NCBI GenBank assembly: GCA_046351595.1
Contig: JAXLYE010000003.1
Span: 868,001-932,000, forward strand
Source of the DNA: JAXLYE01 sp046351595
GTDB taxonomy: Bacteria > Myxococcota_A > Polyangia > Palsa-1104 > JAEUJZ01
Length of the DNA: 64,000 bases
Reading direction: 5' to 3'
A program made the position numbers and the translations under genes. Within the stretch, counting starts at the first letter, position 1. Each line of letters begins with the position of its first letter. A model generated the notes under the pieces. The model was not told the origin of the DNA. It did not search any database and saw only the letters and a list, made by a program, of their open reading frames with translations. This document shows, piece by piece, positions 56,452-64,000 of this stretch.

Positions 56452-57264
56452 ATGAAGACCGGAAAGCCCGAGATCGATCAGAAGATCGACGCCGTCTACG
56501 CTGCGGCCGAGAACAAGTACGGAGCCGACGCGGTCGCGCGGATCCGCGCGAGCACCCTGACCACCTTCGCGCCGACCCAGCGCGCCGGCGAGAAGCAGCG
56601 ACCGACCTGGCTGCACATGCCCGGCCTCACCGCGCGCCCGTGGTGGGCGCGCGAGCAGTGCGGCCGCCTGACCGAGATGATCGTCGCCTTCGAGGAGGCC
56701 AGCGCCCAGATCCGCAGCGAGATCCTGCGCATCAGCACCGGCACCATGCACGTCCCCTACGATCACCTCTCGGTCGCGCCCGAGCTCATCCGCGGCTGGA
56801 AGAACCTGTTCTTCTTCCGCGACTACCAGCCCGACTTGGCGCTGCTCGCGCAGGTGCCCTCGATCAAGGCCATCACCGATCGCTTCCAAAAGGAGCAGTT
56901 CGATCGCTTCGAGCTGTTCCTCTCGGTCCTGGAGCCCGGGACGCACATCCCGCCGCACTTCGGCGGCACCAACATCAAGCTGACGCTGCACCTGCCGCTG
57001 TGGATCCCCGAGGGCGACTGCGCCCTGCGCGTCGACTCCGAGGCGCGCGGCTGGAGCGCCGGCGAGATGCGGATCTTCGATGACTCGTTCGATCACGAGG
57101 CCTGGAACCGCACTGACCAGTCCCGCGGCGTCCTCCTCATCAAGGCCTACCACCCCGAGCTCTCCGTCGAAGAGATCGGGGTCATCGAGATGTTCGCGGC
57201 GCTCAACGTGCAGGTCTACCGGGCGCTGTTGCAAGAGAAGGGGCGCGGCGCCCACGCGATGTGA
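56452..57264 (+). CDS. Aspartyl/asparaginyl beta-hydroxylase-family dioxygenase
   Basis: 270 aa from ATG 56452 with AGGAACGGGGGATCG upstream. Fe(II)/2-oxoglutarate core: LEPGTHIPPHFGGTNIKLTL with His165 and His169, VDSEARGWSAGEMRIFDDSF and DHEAWN with His215. In bacteria this family includes LpxO and OlsC/OlsD, which hydroxylate acyl chains of lipid A and ornithine lipids. An N-terminal helical region (1-60) precedes the core. First gene of a pair with the acyltransferase 39 nt downstream, so an acyl-lipid substrate is likely. Confidence 0.85.
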   Translation: MKTGKPEIDQKIDAVYAAAENKYGADAVARIRASTLTTFAPTQRAGEKQRPTWLHMPGLTARPWWAREQCGRLTEMIVAFEEASAQIRSEILRISTGTMHVPYDHLSVAPELIRGWKNLFFFRDYQPDLALLAQVPSIKAITDRFQKEQFDRFELFLSVLEPGTHIPPHFGGTNIKLTLHLPLWIPEGDCALRVDSEARGWSAGEMRIFDDSFDHEAWNRTDQSRGVLLIKAYHPELSVEEIGVIEMFAALNVQVYRALLQEKGRGAHAM

Positions 57265-57303
57265 AACCCGAGATCCCCGCGCGTCCCTGCGTAAGGAGAC
57301 ACC

Positions 57304-58485
57304 ATGCTCTCTTTCTCCCAGCGGCTGCTCCGCGAGCTCGCAATCCGCCTGGCGCAGCGGGTCATCCCGTGCCACCTCGCGACCACCCAGCGCGAGCGCG
57401 AGGCCATCGCCCGGCTGCGCTACGAGGTCCACATCCGCGAGCAGAACGTGGCGCTCAGCGAGGCCGATCACGACAACCGGCGGATCTGGTACGCCGATGA
57501 CGATCGCCCCGACACGCTCCACTTCTACGCCGGCAGCGTCGACAAGATGCTCGGCTGCGCGCGCGTCCGGATGTGGCGCCCGGGGCAGATTCCCGACGAT
57601 GCGCGCGCGTTCTACTCGATGGATCTGCTCCCGGATCTCAGCTCGCTGACCGTCTGCGACGGCACCAAGCTGATCATGATCCCGAGCCTGCGCGGCACGA
57701 CCGCGATGGCCTCGCTCTCCGGCTACTCCATCTACCACACCGTCTCGATGTACCGGAACGAGGCGATGTTCGCGTGCTGCGCGCCGGGGCTGTTGCGCAG
57801 CTATCGCGCCATCGGGCTGCGCACCTTCGGCGGCCGCCTGCGTCACACCGACTGGGGGCTGGTCATCCCGCTCATCGGCATCACCCACGACCTCGAGCAC
57901 ACCCGGCGCATCGGCAGCCCCTGGTACCCGGCGCTGCAGCGCTTGCAGGCCGAGGGCCGCCTGCCGCAGGATCTGCCGGCGCACCGCGCCCGGGCCGAGC
58001 AGGATCGCTCCGCGCTCACCGAGCCCGCGGAGCTTGTGCCCGAGCTGGATGCGTTCATCCGCAGCGGCGCCTCGCCGTTCCTCTCCGCGCTCTCGCTGCC
58101 GGCGCGCAGCCAGCTCGCGCGCTACGCCATGATCCTCGACGTCCCGGCCGGCGTGTGCGTGACCCGCCAGGGCGTCGCCGAGCGCGAGCTGTTCGTCGTG
58201 CTAAAGGGCGAGTTTGCGGCCTTCCGCGGCGAGCGCGAGCTGTGCCGCATGCGCCGCGGCGAGATCTTCGGCGAGATCGCGCTCATGAGCAGCACCGGAC
58301 AGCGCCAGGCCGACGTGCGCGCGCTGACGCCGGGCCGCGTCCTCGTGCTGCGCCGCAAGTTCCTGCCCCAGCTCTCCCGCACCCAGCCGCGCATCGCGAT
58401 CGAGATCTATCAGGCCCTCACCCAGGAGCTGCTCGGCAAGCTCGTCGCGTCGCCCGCCGCGGCCGACCCGCGCCCGACGGTCTAG
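57304..58485 (+). CDS. N-acyl amino acid synthase-like acyltransferase fused to a cyclic-nucleotide-binding domain
   Basis: 393 aa from ATG 57304 with AAGGAG upstream. N-terminal GNAT-like domain of the FeeM/autoinducer-synthase type: ARLRYEVHIREQNVALSEADHDNR, FYAGSVDKMLGCARVRMW, LTVCDGTKLIMIPSLRGTTA and AMFACCAPGLLRSYRAIGLR. C-terminal cNMP domain about 260-380: VTRQGVAERELFVVLKGEFAAF and EIFGEIALMSSTGQRQADVRA. It would join an acyl chain to an amino acid or amine under cNMP control. Same operon as the hydroxylase; the opposite operon has a cNMP-patatin. Confidence 0.82.
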   Translation: MLSFSQRLLRELAIRLAQRVIPCHLATTQREREAIARLRYEVHIREQNVALSEADHDNRRIWYADDDRPDTLHFYAGSVDKMLGCARVRMWRPGQIPDDARAFYSMDLLPDLSSLTVCDGTKLIMIPSLRGTTAMASLSGYSIYHTVSMYRNEAMFACCAPGLLRSYRAIGLRTFGGRLRHTDWGLVIPLIGITHDLEHTRRIGSPWYPALQRLQAEGRLPQDLPAHRARAEQDRSALTEPAELVPELDAFIRSGASPFLSALSLPARSQLARYAMILDVPAGVCVTRQGVAERELFVVLKGEFAAFRGERELCRMRRGEIFGEIALMSSTGQRQADVRALTPGRVLVLRRKFLPQLSRTQPRIAIEIYQALTQELLGKLVASPAAADPRPTV

Positions 58486-58495
58486 ACCTCCTGCT

Positions 58496-59338
58496 TCAGG
58501 CGAACTTCGCGGTCAGCCACTTCTGGAAGCCCGGCCGCGGCGCGGCGGTCGGGGTCCGCGGGCGCGCGTGCGGCGCCGCGTCCCGGCGCGCGAAGCTCAG
58601 CGCCTCGCCGTCGGCTGGGATGTGGACCCGCGCCTGCAGCCCCTCGCGCCGCATGCGCTCGCGCAGCGCCTCGCGCGAGGTCGGGCAGTGGTCCAGCGCC
58701 TCCAGGTGGTTTAGCACCACGTCGTGCGGCGCATGCCGCGCCAGCGTCACCAGCTCGTCGACCGAGAACAGGATGTCCGGGCCGGCGCCGAAGTTCGCCG
58801 CGCCCGCCGGCGCGACCACCACGTCCGGCCGCAGCCGCCCGAGCACCTCGGTCACCGCATCGCTCAGCACCGCGTCGCTGGTCAGGTACACGCTCGGCTC
58901 GTCCGGGTGCGCGAGGTAGAAGCCCGCGACCGGCCCCATCGCCCAGGCGACCAGGCCGCGGCCGTGCCGCGCCGGCACGAGCTCCACCGAGAGCCCGAGC
59001 GCGCCGTCGTGCAGCTCGCGCGCGTCCAGCCCCTTGCGCCGCAGGCTGGGCACGTCCATCGGGCTCGCCCACACCGGCAGCCCGCGCTGCTTGACCCAGG
59101 CGCGGCCCGCCGGGTCGAAGTGATCCGGGTGCTCGTGCGTGATCAGCACGCCCGTCGCCTGCTCCAGGCACGAATCGGCCGCGGGCGGCAGCGGCACCAG
59201 CGGGTTGCGCCGGCGGCCGCCGCCGAACAGCTTGAAGCCGGGCAGGGCCCCCGGCGCCGACAGCATCGGGTCGACGAGCAGCCGGTGCTCGCCCAGGTGC
59301 AAGAGCAGGGTGGCGTTGCGCAGCTGGTGGATCCGCAT
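58496..59338 (-). CDS. Metallo-beta-lactamase-fold hydrolase
   Basis: 280 aa from ATG 59338 with AAGGAG 5 nt upstream. MBL motif ITHEHPDHFD (HxHxDH with Glu), ARHGRG, VYLTSDAV, and VVLNHLEALDH for the final His ligands; the fold is that of UlaG/RomA-like lactonases and phospholipase-D-type hydrolases. Cytosolic. Divergent from a LysR regulator that probably controls it through the inverted repeat in the 80-bp gap. Convergent with the acyltransferase, 10 nt apart. Confidence 0.87.
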   Translation of the reverse strand: MRIHQLRNATLLLHLGEHRLLVDPMLSAPGALPGFKLFGGGRRRNPLVPLPPAADSCLEQATGVLITHEHPDHFDPAGRAWVKQRGLPVWASPMDVPSLRRKGLDARELHDGALGLSVELVPARHGRGLVAWAMGPVAGFYLAHPDEPSVYLTSDAVLSDAVTEVLGRLRPDVVVAPAGAANFGAGPDILFSVDELVTLARHAPHDVVLNHLEALDHCPTSREALRERMRREGLQARVHIPADGEALSFARRDAAPHARPRTPTAAPRPGFQKWLTAKFA

Positions 59339-59377
59339 GGAGCTCCTTGGGTGTGGTTTCCTGAACCTGAATAACGG

Positions 59378-59432
59378 ATGCAAAAACGGATGGCAATCGC
59401 CGGATCTGAAACAATAGAATGCGTTTTTGCAT
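59378..59432. promoter_or_regulatory. LysR-type operator: 11-bp inverted repeat
   Basis: ATGCAAAAACG (59378-59388) and CGTTTTTGCAT (59422-59432) form a perfect inverted repeat with 33 bp between arms, in the divergent gap between the MBL and LysR genes. The right arm overlaps the LysR start region (ATG 59419 or 59431), as expected for self-repression. Confidence 0.6.
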
Positions 59433-60324
59433 GGACGAAAACGCCAGCAGCCCCGCCCAGCTGGACTGGGATCTCCTGCGCACCTTCGAAGCGGTCGCGC
59501 GCCTTTGCAGCCTGACCGCGGCCGCCCGCGCCCTCGGCACAAGCCAGTCGACCGTCAGCCGCCAGCTCGATCGGCTCGAGGCCGCCGCCGACTCGCCGCT
59601 GCTCTTGCGCGAGACCCCGGTGCGCCTGACCGAGCGCGGCGACGTCCTGCTCGCCGCCGTGCGCCCCATGGTCGACGCCGCCCTCGCCGCGCAGGCCGCC
59701 CTCGAGGAAACCCCTGAGCTCACCGGCGAGCTCACCGTCGCCACCGTCGGCGAGGTCGTGCGCTGGATGCTGGTGCGCGAGCTGCCGTCGTTCTACCGCG
59801 CCTACCCCGGCCTGCGCCTGCGCCTGCTCGCCGACAACCGCGTGATCAGCCTGGCCGCCGGCGAGGCCGACGTCGCCCTGCGCTTCGCCCGCCCGCACGC
59901 GGGCGAGCTCGTGGCCCGCAAGCTCCACACCGTGGCCTACGGCTTCTACGCCGCCGCCCGCCTCAAGCCAGGCCCCGACGTGCCGTGGCTCGGCCTCGCC
60001 GGCTCCCTCGCCGACATCCCCGAGCAGCGCTACGCCGAGCGCGCCTTCAGCCGCCCCGCGCGCCTCCTGGTCGAGGACGTCGAGTCCCTGGGCCTGGCCG
60101 TCGAAGCCGGCCTGGGCGTAGCCCTCCTCTCCCACGGCCAGGCCGCCCGCCTCAAGCGCGTCATCGAGCTCTCCCCCAGCTCCCTCAACCTCCCAGACTC
60201 TCTCCCTCCGCTCCCCACCCGCTCCTTATACGCCGTAGTCCACCAGGCCAAACACCGCCTCCCCAAGATCCGAGCCCTCCTAAACTGGCTCCCCACCCTC
60301 CCATCCCTCCAAACCCCTCCGTAA
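59419..60324 (+). CDS. LysR-family transcriptional regulator
   Basis: 301 aa from ATG 59419, or 297 aa from ATG 59431 (MDENASS). N-terminal winged HTH: LLRTFEAVARLCSLTAAARALGTSQSTVSRQLDRLE. The substrate-binding fold follows from about residue 95 (LTVATVGEVVRWMLVREL, ADVALRFARP, SLGLAVEAGLGVALLSH). Divergent from the MBL hydrolase, its likely target; a ligand is unknown. The C-terminus is Pro-rich and its codons become less GC-biased (tcccagactctc...). Confidence 0.93.
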   Translation: MRFCMDENASSPAQLDWDLLRTFEAVARLCSLTAAARALGTSQSTVSRQLDRLEAAADSPLLLRETPVRLTERGDVLLAAVRPMVDAALAAQAALEETPELTGELTVATVGEVVRWMLVRELPSFYRAYPGLRLRLLADNRVISLAAGEADVALRFARPHAGELVARKLHTVAYGFYAAARLKPGPDVPWLGLAGSLADIPEQRYAERAFSRPARLLVEDVESLGLAVEAGLGVALLSHGQAARLKRVIELSPSSLNLPDSLPPLPTRSLYAVVHQAKHRLPKIRALLNWLPTLPSLQTPP

Positions 60325-60376
60325 TAAAAACCCCTCCCAAAAGGAAACGACATTCCCTATTCCGTGCCAAAGACCC

Positions 60377-60588
60377 AAGTAAGCGGGTGGCGCCGGAGGC
60401 TGGGAGCTCGGCGCGCCAGCGACGGGCTGCCGCAGGCGACAGGACCCGCGTGCGCCCCGAAAAGCCACAGTTCCCCATTCAGAAGTAAGCGGGTGGCGCC
60501 GAAGTGGCGGGCTCCCGGCGCGCCAGCGACGGGATTCCCGCAGGCGACAGGACCCGCGTGTGTCCCCAAGAGCACATTCCTACTACTC
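60377..60588. repeat. Two 106-bp direct repeats in a convergent gap
   Basis: Units start at 60377 and 60483. Identical blocks of 19 (AAGTAAGCGGGTGGCGCCG), 17 (GGCGCGCCAGCGACGGG) and over 20 bases (from CCGCAGG to CGCGTG) are separated by diverged spacers, a pattern suggesting selection on structure. GCGGGT near the start of each unit can pair with ACCCGC near its end (60383-60388 with 60444-60449 in unit 1). No coding pattern. It may be a small-RNA or repeat family. Confidence 0.8.
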
Positions 60589-60609
60589 AGCGCCCAACCT
60601 CTGTATGAC

Positions 60610-63891
<3,282 letters not shown>

Positions 63892-63958
63892 CTCCAAAGG
63901 CAGGAAGGACTGCGAGCATACTGAAATCGCCCGCGCTTGGCGGTCGCGCGACCGATCT

Positions 63959-64000
63959 GTCGCGCCCTCGGCGGTCGCGCCCTCAGCGGCGGCCCTCGGC
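63959..64000. repeat. 15-bp imperfect tandem repeat at window edge
   Basis: GTCGCGCCCTCGGCG (63959), GTCGCGCCCTCAGCG (63974) and a partial copy GCGGCCCTCGGC (63989) follow each other and continue to the window end. They lie upstream of the hybrid kinase-cyclase gene. Confidence 0.55.

Overview
The window is very GC-rich, dense DNA. It carries an FHA-domain sigma-54 activator, Ser/Thr kinases (one fused to a sulfatase-modifying domain, one of PknK type), a caspase-like peptidase, DUF4384 proteins, two large hybrid histidine kinases, an anti-sigma/ECF pair, a DUF4157 protein and many lipobox lipoproteins with no homologues I can name. That mix points to a myxobacterium (Myxococcota, probably Polyangia). 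This is inferred from family content only; there is no rRNA or other marker gene, and I found no tRNA or CRISPR array.

Layout. 1-6.7 kb: a left-truncated nuclease/Fe-S helicase, a small Cys-rich secreted protein, a DUF4157 protein with a clan-CD protease-like C-terminus, a SNF2-type ATPase and a STAS/SEC14-like protein. 6.8-14.4 kb: a signalling cluster made of an FHA-sigma-54 activator translationally coupled to a kinase-TM-FGE fusion, then a DUF4384 lipoprotein, a convergent caspase-like peptidase and two small lipoproteins, each behind a sigma-54-like -24/-12 element. 14.5-21.6 kb: trmK, a decayed WD40 gene, a PknK-like kinase/ATPase/TPR protein without its kinase N-lobe, a response regulator and a hybrid sensor. 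22.3-25 kb: two tandem paralogous lipoproteins and a lamin-tail lipoprotein. About 25-30.4 kb: a putative integrated element with a MazG-like enzyme (AT-rich, with its own sigma-70 promoter), a ParA/ribbon-helix-helix partition pair beside 12-bp-phased repeats, a small RHH regulator with a palindromic operator, two tiny genes (glycine zipper plus amphipathic helix) and a serine recombinase. 30.4-36.3 kb: an outer-membrane-type protein coupled to a DUF2252 lipoprotein, a CDF metal exporter and a CotH-kinase lipoprotein. 36.4-43 kb: a kinase fragment, DUF4342, a flavodoxin/TM protein, a PabA-PabB fusion and a beta-helix lipoprotein. 43-46.4 kb: a possible structured RNA, a double-HTH protein whose stop codon lies in a 7 x 21-bp tandem array, a P450 and an SDR enzyme. 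46.5-53 kb: an Ig-repeat lipoprotein, a kinase cut off in its catalytic loop, an anti-sigma/sigma pair and formate-THF ligase. 53-58.5 kb: a lipid-directed divergent cluster (CFA synthase, cNMP-patatin / Asp-Asn hydroxylase, acyltransferase-cNMP). 58.5-64 kb: a metallo-hydrolase divergent from a LysR regulator, a 106-bp direct repeat pair and a giant kinase-receiver-cyclase.

The points most worth following up are the multibranched RNA-like fold at 42.92-43.06 kb beside the tandem array, the phased GRYGYCAG repeats at the partition locus, three kinase fragments all broken at the HRDLKP(D/S)N codons, the DUF4157/CPD-like protein, and the N-acyl lipid cluster.
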